Positions 45,812-61,000 of a stretch of 64,000 bases of DNA are shown here, one piece after another. A program made the position numbers and the translations under genes. The DNA comes from Cycas panzhihuaensis. Taxonomy: Eukaryota; Cycadophyta. Every line of letters begins with the position of its first letter. Position 1 is the stretch's first letter. Below the pieces are notes generated by a model. The model was not told the origin of the DNA, did not search any database, and saw only the letters and a list, made by a program, of their open reading frames with translations. Location: positions 221,099,741 through 221,163,740 of the forward strand of contig CM041465.1 of NCBI GenBank assembly GCA_023213395.1, in the 5' to 3' direction.

Positions 45812-46950
45812 TTGAAACTCTTATGCCTTCTAGATTTTATCCTTGTTGATGTTTTGTATATTCTTTCTTTGAAGCAAAACTTGCTCTCTCTATCTACCTT
45901 TATCTCTTGTAGATTTGATCTGAGTGTAACTATAAATAATCAGACTCTCTATGTCATTCACCCTCCTTTAAATGCTATGGTTATGACTGGAATTCTTAAT
46001 AGTAAACATTTTTGCCTAACTGGCTTACCATCTTCTAAGCCAACTATGCTGATAATGACTTTACTTTTACTACAACCCTGACTCCTCAAGTTATCCCTAG
46101 AAGCCCTATAACATGCTCTTATAGGCTATATCAAAATTAATTGCTTAAGAAAACTATATGTTACCATTCTTAGTACAACTAGGTTCTCCTCTAAGCCCTT
46201 CAAATGTAAAGTATGTATTATTGTTAAATCCCAAAGACAACCCTTTCCCCCAGTCAGTGGAAATCTAGCCAACCTTTGCAACCTATACACTCATACATAT
46301 GTAGTCCTATACCCATCCCTTCTCTAAAAAAAAGTGGTACTATATTATTTTCATTGATTATTTTACCAAGAAAGTATATGTTACTTTTCTTATAAAGAAA
46401 GATGAAACTTTTTCCATGTGGTGAGTATACCTCTAATGAGTTTGAATTATACTTACCTGACCATGGGATCAAATATTAGACCACTATTGTAGGTACACCC
46501 CAATGGAATAGAGTTATCGAGTACATGAATAGGACCATCATGAACATGGTTCATACTATCTTGGTATATAAGAATGTCCCTATCTATATTTAGGCTAGGG
46601 CTATCTAGACTACCGTGTATTGTATCAACACTATTAGTCCCTCTAAGCTTAGCTCCTCTCCATATAAAATATGGTATGGACAACCCCTCTCTATCGCCCA
46701 CTTCAAAATTTTTAGCTCTACTTATTATACTCACATTTTGGAGGAACACAGAAATAAGCTCTAAGATAGAGCCCTTACAGGAATCTTTGTTAGTTATCCT
46801 ATGGACAAAAATGGGTACAAGGTTTTTCAACCTTTGTAGTGTAAAATCATCATCACTAAAGGTGTTGTATTTGTGGAAACTAAAGATTAGTTACTTAGAC
46901 ATAACTCTAAGATGCCTTTGTGATGATTTAATGATATTATAGAATTTGAT
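45812..46950 (+). pseudogene. Protease-to-integrase remnant of copia element 2
   Basis: 45812-46081 encodes LVDVLYILSLKQNLLSLSTF, the copia segment after the protease (VLYVPxLxxNLLSV). Integrase is split over several frames: YHYFH-type pieces near 46320-46470, the plus-strand segment DHGIKY then TPQQNRVIE-like sequence near 46460-46520 (GTPQWNRVIE in part), and the region around 46570-46850. I give this as a region because shifts prevent a clean domain call. Confidence 0.65.
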
Positions 46951-47559
46951 ATCTATATTCTAAAATTTAGAGGGAGAGATATTCAATAATTTCTTAAAAT
47001 CCTAGAATCTAACAAAAGAGCCCTAGAGAATATAAGCTATGATTCCCAGCTGATGTGTGTACATCTAACACTATCATTTGAGAATAGCCAAGTTGACAAA
47101 GGTAAAGCCATAGTAGAAGGACCACCTTCTCCAACATCAGTGGATGGCTTATCTTCTCCAACATCATCAACTTCCTCCATACTAAACATTTTACATGATC
47201 CTTTTTAAGATCAAAAGGAAGACCAAGAGGTTATATAAATGAAAACCTCATTCCTAACTTGAGGTCCTTGTGAAGCCTACTAGCTACACAAGGATATGAT
47301 GAGGTAGGAAAAACTTACACTAGAAGTACCCATAGAGCAAGGATGTATGAATCACGTTTTATTAATCTTAAACTAATAAAACTACATCTTGTTCTCAATA
47401 AAGAGGCCCTAACATACCAAGCACCTATAAAGCATGTATCTTAGAGAAATTCCATAAATAAAGAGTACTAATATCTTATAAAGAATGGTACATGGGAGCT
47501 CATCGATCTATCACTTTGAAGAAAGGTAGTTTAAAATAAATGGATGTTAAACAATAAGT

Positions 47560-48250
47560 ACAGATTAGACGATACCACAAAAAACACAAGGTAAGGCTGG
47601 TAGCAAAAGGATTTACACAAAGGGAGAATGCATCAACTACACTAAAATCTTTACACCTACAACCAAGTGGCCCACAATTAAAACTCTTATAACCTTGGCT
47701 ACTCAACAGGGTTGGAAAATCTATTAACTCAATGCTAAGACTATGTTTCTCAATATGGACCTTAAAGAACAAATTTATATGGCTGAACTAGAAGGATATG
47801 AGATCGCTAGTCATGAGCATAAGGTTTACATACTTAGAAAGTCCTTCTACAACCTAAAACAAGCTCCCCATACTTGGTTTACCAACTTATCTAAAAGAAT
47901 GAGGCAACTTGGATATGAGGTTTGTGACTATCAAGATATTAATATAATATTATTCATCAACCACTAAAAATATAAAGTTACTTACCTCTTAATCTTTGTA
48001 GATAATATGCTAATAATGGGATATAATAAACAAGTAATCAACCAACTAAAGAATGACCTTACTAAAACTTTGAATTGTTTGACCTCAGGTTGATGAAATA
48101 TTACTTGAGAATTGAAGTAACTCAAAAGAATAGAAAAATCTTTCTCTCCTAAGAAAAATACATCAATGATCTTTTGACAAAGTTTTAGTTGGAAGATACT
48201 CAACCGATGGCTATACCTATAGAACCTAATGTTAAACTCTCAACTGATAG
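47560..48250 (+). pseudogene. Reverse transcriptase of copia element 2, catalytic Asp replaced
   Basis: Copia motifs: KARLVAKGFTQ-like sequence at 47590-47620, AKTMFLNMDLKEQIYMAELE (47730-47790), YILRKSFYNLKQAPHTWFTN (47825-47885) and LRQLGYEVCDYQD. The catalytic motif reads LLIFVDNMLIMG (47995-48006), so the second Asp of YVDD is Asn, a single G-to-A change. It continues to MLIMGYNKQVINQLKNDL. Stops replace several Gln and Trp codons. Confidence 0.87.
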
Positions 48251-48389
48251 TGTTACTAAGGAGGCATATACAACACTCTATAGGTAACTTGTAGGTAGTC
48301 TCATCTATACTACTAACACAAGGTCAGATATTATAAACTCTGTTGGCATTCTTACATAATTCATGATAAATCTTAAGCTAAATCACTAG

Positions 48390-48730
48390 CAAGCTATAGT
48401 ATGAGTGTTGAGGTACCTAAAGACAACAAAAAAATATGGTCTATTATATGAATGCAATGTAGTATTTAAACTTTATACATACATAGACTTAGACTTTTCC
48501 AGAAATAAAGACACAGGAAGATCTACATCTAGGTATGTAACATTTCTTGGAACTGCACCAATATCATGGAGATCTAGATGGCAGAAGATAATTACAGACT
48601 CAATTGTCGAAGCTAAATATATTGCTACTTTTGAGATAAGCAAGGAGGTGATATGGCTTAGAAAATTATTGAATACATTAAATGTCACCCAAATAGATTC
48701 TATTATCATATGTATAAATAATTAATCTAT
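48390..48730 (+). pseudogene. RNase H of copia element 2
   Basis: A 106-codon open segment starts LRYLKTTKKYGLLYECN and continues LYTYIDLDFSRNKDTGRSTS (relatives: GYSDADWAGDxxDRRSTS), FLGTAPISWRSRWQKIITDS and IVEAKYIATFEISKEVIWLR. These are the copia RNase H signatures with the D, E and S/T-EAEY regions. This is the best preserved part of the element. Confidence 0.88.
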
Positions 48731-49368
48731 AATCCACATGGCTTAAAATCTTATATTTCATGATCGTACCAAATATATAAGTATTAAAATCCATAGAAGT
48801 AGAGAACTAGTTTATGATAGATGATTCAACTGGAGTACTATCCTATAGTAGATCAAGTGGCTGATATCTTCACTAAACCACTGCAAAGAGTGCAGTTTAA
48901 ATATTTCTAAAGGCACCTTGGCCTTAGGGCCTCCATCTCCAACTGATTAAAGGAGATGACAATTAGACTATCATACTCTGTCTCATTTGTGAAAACCCCT
49001 TATAGGCACAAAAGGACAAGAGTAAGTCTCTACTCTATCCCATTTATGAAAATCCCTTATGGGTACAAAAAGATAAGAGTTGTACTATTTCAAAAAATTA
49101 GAACCTATGAAAATCCAAAAGGGTATGGGGGATGACTAAATGGTATATGGAGACTTAGTAGATTACAACTACAAAACTTATTGTACTAATTGGTTATTTA
49201 GATTTATTCAAAGAGCCATCTAAGATAGGTTAGTAGATTAGAAAGTCTATTAATTTTCTTTCCCATGAGGATTTCCTATAAAAGTGTCATAGTAGTTTGC
49301 TTTGTAAGAGGTTCAAATGAAGACCTCATAGGATAGAATAAAATGGGATGAAATGACATTTCACCATT

Positions 49369-49687
49369 AGGGGGAGGATTGAAACGAGTTAATGCCATAA
49401 GGTTATTACATTAGTTTATTATTCTAAAAAGGACCTTAAGTGAACATTAAATTAGATTACTTAAGTGAATTATACTTTTATGTGCATTATGTATAATTTC
49501 ATCTTAATAAGGAAAACTCTAACCCTAATGAACTCTTTCATCAATATAAAATAATAGCTCAATGGAGGAGGCTCATTCTGACCTCCCCATTTTGTGACAA
49601 CCATTCTTTTTCTCTCAAGTCTCTCTTACTCCTACGTTTTCCTTTGCATATAGTATATGGAGATGAAGGCTAAATCCTCTCTTTTTA
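49369..49687 (+). repeat. Polypurine tract and 3' LTR of copia element 2
   Basis: AGGGGGAGGAT (49369-49379) is followed by the LTR TGAAACGAGTTAATGCC (49380) ending CTCTCTTTTTA (49687). Target duplication TTTAT follows. Confidence 0.9.
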
Positions 49688-49692
49688 TTTAT

Positions 49693-50987
49693 AAGCTTTC
49701 AAAATATTTGTTACAAGAGTAGTATAGTCTTACCTCTTACATACACGTTAGAATAATATTATCTAGTGTGTTATGTAAGAGTAACTTGTAAATCCTTACT
49801 TATCTCTTACATATAAGACTTGTTTGTGTGCTTTCTTACTTATATGCTTCTATAACTTTCTTTTGGTAATCATTCAATAACATCATCAAATCAATTATTA
49901 AAATATACTAACTTTAGAAACAAGCTGAAATACTTGGTTAAGATAAGCTAGTTATAACATAATAATATAAATTATGTGTTTTCACGTCTATTTTCATACA
50001 TGGCTAGGTAGATTTCTCACTGATAAACATTTTTTATATTTCAACTAGACAACCTCAACAACTAAATATTAGTTAGATAAACTCAATAACTAAATTAGTA
50101 TGCCAAGTAAATAATGTATGAGACTTTTCTCCTTGTCTCATAAATAGCTGGAATTCTCAATCATCATGACTACTTCTCTCTCTCTCTCTACCAAACAATC
50201 AATTTAGGTAATTTTATCAAAATATTTGGTGGTTTCATCAACATTAAATAGGGTTCTATCATTCATTCATTTATCATCAATAAATAGGTGTTCAAATAAA
50301 TAAGGTGATCTATTCATTTATTTAGTGTTGTGCACTTACACTAAACCAAATGAATAAATTTCAAGGGGGATTTACAAATCAAACATTTCAAATATATCTT
50401 ACTTCATATATTTTTCATTTGTCATAAGCCATTAAATGTCATAAATGAACCTCAAATTATGTTATTTTAAATAACACTTCTTTTTTCTTTCTTTATCAAT
50501 TAGAAATAACATCATCTTCATGTCGAGAGCCTTTGAAAATATTAGAATACCTAATTCTATTTTTTGAAAAATATCATAAAATACATCCTTTATAAGGTTA
50601 AGAGCACTTTGATAAACTTTTCCCATTAATATCATTGCGATATATTATTTGAAATATGCCTTGTGACCACTTTTTTGCTATCTCAAAATTTTCTTTCTAA
50701 CACAATTGATAGCACTTGATTATGACATTTTCATGAAACGTTATGGTAAAAAATGTGCTAATATGTCATAAAATTTATATAATCATTAAGAAATTAGCTG
50801 TGGATTCTAAATAAATTTAATTTAACTAATTAATTTTGATTTTGTAAATATGATTCAATTTAGCTTATTGAGATTTGGAATTTACCCCTTTTTTCGATAA
50901 GTCCCTAATTTGTGAGTTCTCCATATGATTGCCTGTTGATAGAAAAGGTATTGACTAAATCTGAAAAAAAAAATTCAAAATAATTTC

Positions 50988-50993
<6 letters not shown>
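49693..50993 (-). mobile_element. Internal sequence of copy C, right of the copia insertion
   Basis: Aligns with copy B 34240-35650 (for example the TAGTGTTGTGCACTTACACTAA region near 50333 against 34930) and, inverted, with copy A 32160-33352. No gene is visible. A (TC)n lies at 50175-50189. Confidence 0.65.
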
Positions 50994-53118
<2,125 letters not shown>

Positions 53119-54763
53119 AGAATAAAAAAAATTATACATATCAATAATTTGTATCTACGGGTGACTTTTTCATCTAGGCAATTAAGTTTCATATGATAAT
53201 TTATACAGAGGACATGGCAGATCAGGGGCTAATGACTCTTTGTGTATATTCATGGATATGCCCATGCTTGTGCAATGCTAGAAAGAGGTGACTATTTCAT
53301 GTAAGGCATAATTGTATAGATAACTGATTAGGCATTCTCTCTTTATACAAGTAAGACACACAATAACATCCAAATCTAGCTTCTTTTCTAGCGTGCCAGA
53401 TCTTGGACAACTAGTTTGATAGCTCTATCTTCTTTTTTATGGCATTGCATCAATAATTTATTAGTATCAATGTGTTGTATTTCCCTATATAGGGTTTGGC
53501 ATATGATGTACAAGCTACAACTTGCAAGCAACTTTATGCATTTTCATCTGTGTGTTTTGGCAAATGGTGGTAGGGTTGACTTAATGGTATTTTCACATGT
53601 AGCTTCATGTGGATTATGATTTTATAATTATTTCCTTCATATAGATGCACATACATACTTTTCTCTAATAACTAGATTCAAACCATTAAAATAGGATAAA
53701 ACAAGCCTAAATAAAGGAGATTAACCAAAATGATAACCTGATGTATGTATAGAATAAGGTAGAATATAATTTATATTTCCAAGAATGGTATCCACTATTT
53801 TCAAATAAACAACATTTCTTTAAATAAATTTAATTAGATTACTATCATAATTCAACATACCTCTTTAAAATATCCACCAATTTCATCATATAACTTCAAC
53901 AACATCAAATATCTGTTATCATATTATTTTTGCCATTTAAATATCACTATGCCCAAGAGTTTTACATACCTTTATTTTTTTGTCAATCATGGCACATCTT
54001 ACCCTATAAAGGTCTACTACTTATTTCATTTTAACTAATGGAATTGCTATCTTGTCTACGTTAATATATTTTACTTCTTCATTTAATTATATCACATCAT
54101 GCATATATCTCAATAACTAATAGGCTACAAAAATACCTTTGACTAAAAGAAAATCTACAAGCAAAGGTGGACAAAAGTTCATGGAATAAAAACTCAGTAA
54201 AGAGAGATATAATATCAATTATCTTTGCTATTTTTTATTGTTGCTAGTTGTGAGGTTAGATGAGATGGCTTATGTCACAAAATCTCAATCACTTCTATAA
54301 GGGGCCAACCTATTTTAGTGAATGTAACTAGTAATAGTTTCTTGTCTCCTCTCCATCACATCATCAATGGACTTAATTTGAACACCTACATGCTCTAGAA
54401 TATACATACAATATGCTTAAATAATTATCCACATAAATTTAAATTAATTAACATACCATCAGTTTATTACTTTCATCATGCTACTTCATTTATTTCTTTT
54501 ATGTAATTTTCATCTCCATCAACTTCTTCTTACCTAAGAGCCATGGTCACATGTCACTAACATAATTACCATATTCAAATTTTTTTCTTATCAAATTCAC
54601 ACTTCATATCTGGATCCTATACTGGCTTATATATTAACTCTTTTATTAGCTCTATTACTATGTTATAACTAGCATACTTTCTCATTAATTAGTTTATATA
54701 GGCTTCCTTCTTGTTTACATAAGATCTTCCACAACATGGCTCAGTTTCAACTCACTATGGCTT
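53119..54763 (-). mobile_element. Internal sequence of copy C near its 5' end
   Basis: From about 53820 on it aligns with copy B 36430-37335 (for example CATCACATCATCAATGGACTT near 54355 against CATCACATCATTGGTAGACTT near 36984, in part). 53130-53700 does not align with B by eye and holds no recognisable gene. The short open frame 53416-53619 is unsupported. Confidence 0.6.
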
Positions 54764-55302
54764 TGATATGATGTTAGAAATATAAATTTACTCTAATACT
54801 ATATTAAAACTTAGAATTATACTATTATGATATACTAAGTATAACATAATGGGAATATAATATATATATATAATGACTAAATTAACTCATGAGATATATG
54901 CATATATAAAGTAATAAATATGAATATATAGTAATTAACAAATCAAGCATGCATCAATAGGTATCATCATAAGAAAGCCAATAAATTCACATATGAAAAA
55001 TCTAGTGTGAAAAAAACCATGGGAGAAGGTGGAGTTTAGAGCTCTCAGTATGATTAGAATGGATACATCTCTAAGTCAAAGACCTTTTTCAAGTTCTTAA
55101 GTGGTGTATATATATATTATATAAATAATCACCTCATGAGTAGTCTATTATTTCTCTTAAGCTATTACATCATCTAATAGCATATTTACATGAATAAATA
55201 TTCATTTCACATATCTTAATGTATTTGGTAAATAGGTTTATGTATGTATCTGTCACATTAATATGAAATATTACATATGTGATAATATCATATATTCTAA
55301 CA
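54764..55302 (-). repeat. LTR of copy C, right (5' on the minus strand)
   Basis: Starts TGATATGATGTTAGAAATA, ends CATATATTCTAACA, followed by TTAAT. It carries a short internal duplication of its first 30 bp relative to the left LTR. Confidence 0.85.
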
Positions 55303-55307
55303 TTAAT

Positions 55308-55745
55308 AAGGGTTCATGAATAATCAAGAAAAGAATGTAAGTTACAATAAATCAATAGATAAGGAATTAAGTAATAGTTAACAACTATTTTAACATAGGA
55401 TATTGAAGAATCTCAATGATAAATAAACTCAAATAAGGTATTTTTTATAATATAAATTTTATTTTATAGTATTTCATTCCTTATTATGGTTTTATAGTTC
55501 CTCTTAAATCTCTGCTTCATATAGTTATAAAAGATCCCTTATCCCCTACTTACCTAGAATCCATAGTTGATATCCATCCTTCTTTATAATAAGATCAACC
55601 TAAATCCTCTACTAATCCCTAAATACCTTTATCTTCCAAATTAGATAAATCCCATCTTATTCATCATGCTCCATTTTCTTCTTTTTATTTTTTCCCATCT
55701 CTTAAATTATTTTATTATCTATATAATAAATCCCCTTATCCTTTA
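55308..55745. other. AT-rich then G-poor sequence left of LINE 2
   Basis: No gene. From about 55500 the plus strand is pyrimidine-rich with few G, like 61997-62740. The last bases, CCCCTTATCCTTTA (55732-55745), are the left target duplication of LINE 2. Confidence 0.6.
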
Positions 55746-56559
55746 TTCAACATACAAATATGGATCGCTGCGTGAAGAATGAACTGTTGATAGAACTGGA
55801 GGCAACTAAGGTTTCAAGTGACCTAGGTGATCTGCAGACTAAAGACAAGGGGGACAAGCCCCCAGTTGGATCGCTAATACATGGAGCCTCGCTCCTTGTA
55901 TTTATTCTCTTCCTATAAGGAATGAAGGGAGGAATAGTGAGCATCATGGAGGATGCAGACTAATAAAGTGATGGCTTATATCTCTCATGGAGCTAGCTCT
56001 GGAGAAGATTTAGTGAAAGAGTATTAAGCGTGGTGGTGAGAAGCATTGTAAACCCTAGCTAATTAGCAAGATGAGAGGTGGCTTTCAATACTTACTTTGT
56101 CTTCATCTCACCTTACAAGCTATTTAATGACTTCCTTCCAAGCTGAGGAATGGTAGGGCTAGTAAAAGCATGGATAAATGAACAAATTGAGGCCTATTTA
56201 AGGAGTGGCTAGACAATAAGGTGCCTGTTGGAAGGAATATATGAAGTTTTGGGCATGCACTTTATACCAAAAATTAAGATATCAAGTAAAACTACTCATA
56301 GTCTAGATTTATGATGAGTTTATTAGCTAATTTGTTCTGTGATATATGAAATGGCTAATAAGGTCCTAAATAATCAAGTTCATAATACTTCTTCTAGGAA
56401 GACCTACTTGCAAGCCCTACAAATGAATAAACAAAAAGTTTTTATATAAACCCTATATTTGAGGAAGATGTAATTAAAATTCCTATACTTAAGAGACTAT
56501 CTGACTATACTAAAAGATATTAGGACAACAACCTTATGGGGTGATTCTTCATGCTTACA

Positions 56560-57150
56560 CTAGGTTTAGATATAATAAGGAAATGGATGTTAAATAGGTG
56601 GAAACCTAATAGCCCTATGGAGGTAATAACCCTTCCTAGAGGCTATGTCATCATTAGATTCTTGAACAAGGAAGACATGGTAAATATTTTAATAAAAACT
56701 CATTGGATCATGGGAAGGAAATGAGTGTTTATGGAAAAGTGACACCCAGACTTTGATCCATCTATGTCCTCCATAAAGCAAGTTCTGTTATGGGTTTAAT
56801 TGCCTAGATTTCCACTTCAAGCATGGGATATGGATGTGATTAAGGGGGTGGCGAAAGCCATAGGACCCTTGTTGGCTATTGATTTAGCCATGAAGAATAT
56901 AAACAGGCTTATTAATGTAAGATTTTGTGTGCTAGCCAAATTAGATAAAACTCTTTAAGAGTAGGTGAGGATAGAGGCAGAGGACTGGAGCAAGGTCCAA
57001 GGTCTAATTAATAAGATTGAGAATATAAAGTGCCTAACATGTAAGAGATTTGGCCATATCCCCCAAAACTACCCTGAGGAAGTAAAAAATGATAGAGAAG
57101 GGGAGCAATTGGATACTTTTGACATACTTAGAGAAGAAAGTAACCTATAG
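56560..57150 (+). pseudogene. LINE 2 ORF1 (DUF4283-like domain plus zinc knuckle)
   Basis: The translation contains GYVIIRFLNKEDMVNIL, a stop, then HPDFDPSMSSIKQVLLWV and LPRFPLQAWDMDVIKGVAKA, the DUF4283 pattern of plant LINE ORF1 (W-x-P-x-F ... W-V-R-L-P-x-L-P). The knuckle CLTCKRFGHIPQNYPEE (57030-57080) has Tyr where the last Cys of CxxCxxxGHxxxxC should be. ORF1 normally binds the LINE RNA in a ribonucleoprotein. The true start could not be fixed. Confidence 0.78.
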
Positions 57151-57642
57151 TAATTAAAAGAGATGGAGGAGATTCCAAAGGATATAAACCTAGATTTGGA
57201 GGACACTCTATTTGAAGAAGTGGAAGAGTATGGCAAGGAAGAGAAAGGTATAAAAGACCCCCAGGTTTACAATTAGAAGTTAATCTTAGGGGGCAAGAGA
57301 GAAGAGGTTAACCTTCTAGAGCTAGAGTGAAAGAGGGGGAGAACCAACCAGAAGTGAGGGATCTATCTATGGCATCGATGTAGGAAAGTGTTGAGAAGAT
57401 ATGGAAAAGAAGGGATAAAGAGCACTAAGATGATCACAAGGACTCAAGCTAGGGTAGAGACCCTGATCTGTGGAGCAAAGAAAGGGTGGGTATACTTACA
57501 TTGAAGATGGCCAGGGAAAGGGAGGTCGTGTCCCAGATTGATTAGGGTAGTCAAAGAAGCCTTATAGATGGAGGGGGTCAGGGGCTAAGATTAAGGAATA
57601 GATGGTAGCATGGCACCTAGGGAGATGGAGGTGAAGAGAGGG

Positions 57643-58400
57643 ATGAAGATAGTCTCCTAGAACATTCAGGGCATAAATGCCCCCTTTAAGTAGAGAATAA
57701 TGAAAGAGCTTTGATTAAAACTAAACCCTGAAATATTGATTCTCTAGAAAACCAAGTTAGGAGTAGACAACAGGGATGCAGTTAAGAATAAGGTTTGGAA
57801 GGGGGTGAAAATGGTGGCCATGGATGGTTTTTAGGGGTCTAGAGGACTTGCCATCCTTTGGAACCTGAAGACCTAGATGGGGGAGGTCTATATGATAAAG
57901 GATAATTTTATCTCTATCTAGATAACCTGCAAGAGGACTAATTATCGGTGGTTGATTACTAATGTGTATGCCCCTCTCACTCAGGAAGGAATGAAATCTC
58001 TCTAGGATATGATCCTATATTACCATAGAGAGTGGAAGGGCCCTTGGCCGATTGTAGGTGATTTTAACACTGCTTAATCCCTTGGTGAAAAAAAGAGGGT
58101 CATGAGGGATGGATAATAAGAATGATGGATTTAGGGAAGTTTCTCTGAAAAGGGGGCTTGATGGATATCCACCTCAGAGGGCTAAAGTATACATGGTCAA
58201 ATAGGAGACTAAGTAATCATCACATTCAGGTAACATTGGATAGAGTACTAATTAACTATACTTGGGCAAGTCTCCATAATGAGGTAAATCTAGAAGCTCT
58301 TCCAAAGTTAGCTTCTAATCACTTCCCTTTGGTGTTAGAATTTGAGGATGGTAAGAAGTATTTGGGTGCTCTATTCCACTTTGAATTAATATGAACTAAG
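57643..58400 (+). pseudogene. LINE 2 endonuclease (APE type), start of ORF2
   Basis: The ATG at 57643 gives MKIVS, a stop (Trp in relatives), then NIQGINAPFK, LITNVYAPLTQEGMKSL and WPIVGDFNTA. A frame change near the A-run at 58090 leads to 58158-58394: LRGLKYTWSNRRLSNHHIQV, TLDRVL and LASNHFPLVLEF, where LINE 1 has TSDHSP. The Asp of the SDH motif is Asn here. The endonuclease would nick target DNA. Confidence 0.87.
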
Positions 58401-58799
58401 CATCAAGGCCTTCGAGAGTTAATTAAAGAGTGGTGGCAGACTCTAGTAGAGGGGTGCATTATATACTGGTATTTTAAGAAATTAAACTCAATGAAAAGAC
58501 AACTAAAAAAATAGAATAGAAGGGTTTATCAAAATATTTTTTAAGTTAAAGATCAGATAATTAAGGAATTATCTAACCTAGAAAAGAAAATATAAGTGGA
58601 AGAGAGATCTCAGACCCAGGACCAGAATGAGAGAAGTCTCATAAGGAATTTGGAGGAGGTGTTGAACAAGGAGAAGATCCATTGGAGATAGAAATCAAGG
58701 GCTCTCTAGCTGGCAGAGGGTGATAGCAACTAAGGTTTTTTCACATGATGATGTTGAAACATAGATCCTGCAACTAGATAAATACCCTTCTAAATAGAG

Positions 58800-59910
58800 A
58801 AGATGAGGAGGTTACCAAAGAACAGGAGATAAAGAATATAACCGTGGACTATTTTAAGGAGCTTCTAGATGAGCGTAGCTTCTAGGATGACATCTCTAGG
58901 GGAGATCTTCTGAGTCTAATTCCTAGACTGGTGGATGAGGAGAAAAATAGGGCTTTGAGTGCCCTATTTTCCTAAGAAGAAGTGAAGAAGGTAGTGTTCA
59001 GAATGAAGAAAGATAAAGCACCTCGATCGAACAACTTTCCCATAAGCTTCTTTCAAGAATACTAGGATATTATCAAGGAAGACCTTATGATAACTCTCAA
59101 AGAGTTTCATGAGAAGCAAAATATTCATAGAGAGTGGCAAGCCACCTTTTTAGTCCTAAACCTAAAAGAAGTCAGAGCAAATCAGGTTGAGGACTTCAGA
59201 CCTATTAGCCTTTATAACATTAAATACAAAAGTTTGGCTAAGGTCCTAACAAATAGATTAAAAAGGATCCTTCCCTTGATAATATCCCCAAAAATCCTAG
59301 ATGGCATTGTTATCATTAATGAAGTAATTCACTTAACTCACCAAAGAAAGGACTTAGGGATGGTAGTTAAGATTAACCCATCTAAATCCTATGACAGAGT
59401 GTTCTAGAATTGCCTTTTGGATTACATCTAAAGATTCAGTTTCAGGGATGAGTCAAAGGAATGGGTGTAATGCTTCATATCAAAGTCTAAATGCTTGATT
59501 ATAATCAATGGTACTTTGACTGACTTCTTCCCTAGTTATAGAGGATTGCACTAAGGGGATCCTTTATCTCCTTACCTATTCATAATTCTGGTAGAATTGT
59601 TGGGAAAGGCAATGGAGGAGGTGAGGAAAAGAGGCAAGATCAAAGGAAGAAAGCTTACTTCTAACATTGATAATATTGTGCATCATTAATTTGTGGATGA
59701 CAATATTCTATTAGGAAAATCGACCCTAGGTGAAGCTTGCACTCTTAAAGAGGAACTTGTAAGGTTTCAGAGAGCTACAAACTATAAAAAAAATCTAAAC
59801 AAGAACAATGTCTTCTTTATGAATACAAAATAGGTCACCAAGAGGAGGATCAATAGGATTCTGGAAATGCCAATCTAAAAGTTTCCTACTATTTATCTAG
59901 GCATGCCCTT
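58800..59910 (+). pseudogene. LINE 2 reverse transcriptase
   Basis: Motifs in order: MKKDKAPRSNNFPISFFQEY (59000-59060), FHEKQNIHREWQATFLVLNL (59105), EDFRPISLYNIKYKSLAKVL (59190), the VKINPSKSYDRVF region (59360-59400; the usual catalytic Asp of D-x-S-K-A-F-D reads N-P-S-K-S-Y-D), GLH*GDPLSPYLFIILVE (59550-59600) and FVDDNILLGKSTLGEA with catalytic FVDD at 59690-59701. Stops occur at Gln and Trp positions. Confidence 0.9.
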
Positions 59911-60728
59911 TCTGTAGGTAATATGGAGAGGATCTATGGAATCCCATCATTAAGCATGTGTAGAAAAAACTTACTAGGTGGAAGGGGTCTCTATTAAGCC
60001 AGACAAGAAAGGTTCTACTATTGTCATCATCCCTTCATAGCATTATGATATACACGATATCTATTTTTAGGATGCCAGTAGGGGTTATCTCTACTTTGGA
60101 AGCAATCTAGAAGATATTCTTATGGTTAGGTGTAGAGGAGAGGGATAGAACTCGCATGGTGGCTTGGGACAAGGTAATTCTTCCTAAATGGGCTGGAAGT
60201 CTGAATATTCAGACCATGCCATCTCTTAATAAGGCTTTGATAGAAAAAGTTGGATAGAGACTAACAAAGAATGAAGATGGATTATGGGCTAGAATCATTA
60301 CTTAAAAATATCTCTAGGGGAAGTAGTTTTTAAAGGATGACATCATTATATCTTTAGGATCTACAATCTGGAGAAGCATTCTTTACATAAGAAAGATGCT
60401 TATCACAAGAGTTCAATGGAAGATCAGGGACAAAGCATCCATAAAATTCTAGGAAGATATATAGTACAATCAAACACATTTGAATAGAGGAATGAAGATA
60501 AGCCTTATCCAAGATATTTGTGAAAGAACCTATGGTGTTAAGGTAAAAGATTATTGGGATATCCAAGATCAGAATAGAAGTTGGAGAACATTTCAAGAGG
60601 TGTGTAAAGACCAAGGCTCAAGGGATTACATTGAAGCCTTAAGGAATGAGCTAGCACATTGTTACATCCCTAAAAGGCTAGAGGCATATTCTCTTGTTTA
60701 GCCTTTATCCCCCTTAGGCGAGTACTCA

Positions 60729-61000
60729 GTGAAGCATAGGTACCTATTTTTATGTTTAGACAAGGGGGCCCAAAAAAATTCAATATTAGAGAGGGTGTGG
60801 AGATTGGACTTAATTCCCAAAGTTGCAATGTTTTGGTGGCTACACCTTAGAAATAAAATTCTTACTATGGATAATCTAAGGAAGAGGGGTTCTGTGATGG
60901 CTAACAGATGCGTTTTTTATCGGGAAGTAGAGGAGTCTATAGACTACATCCTGCTACATTGTGATTATTCCAAAAATATTTAGAATCTTATTTAGGGTCA
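60729..61000 (+). pseudogene. LINE 2 zinc-binding (zf-RVT) region
   Basis: An 84-codon open segment includes VWRLDLIPKVAMFWWLHLRN, KILTMDNLRKRG and the CVFYREVEESIDYILLHCDY pattern of zf-RVT, with a Cys-x-x-Tyr in place of Cys-x-x-Cys at its start. It follows the LVWPLSPLGEYSVKHRY-type stretch (60690-60740). Confidence 0.85.

Larger units (their letters stand above)
40554..49687 (+). mobile_element. Ty1/copia LTR retrotransposon 2 (9.1 kb), itself interrupted
   Basis: LTRs 40554-40859 and 49380-49687, target duplication TTTAT (40549-40553 and 49688-49692), primer-binding site 40862-40872 and polypurine tract 49369-49379. Copia-order domains lie at 44600-48730. The first 3 kb of internal sequence contains another insertion, a gag-only element ending with an LTR at 43912. 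It sits inside non-coding copy C, and C resumes at 49693. Coding regions are full of stops and shifts. Confidence 0.92.

Noticed and set aside
53416-53619. 67-codon plus-strand open frame with several Cys and His
   Set aside because: No spacing fits a known zinc motif, and there is no supporting context.
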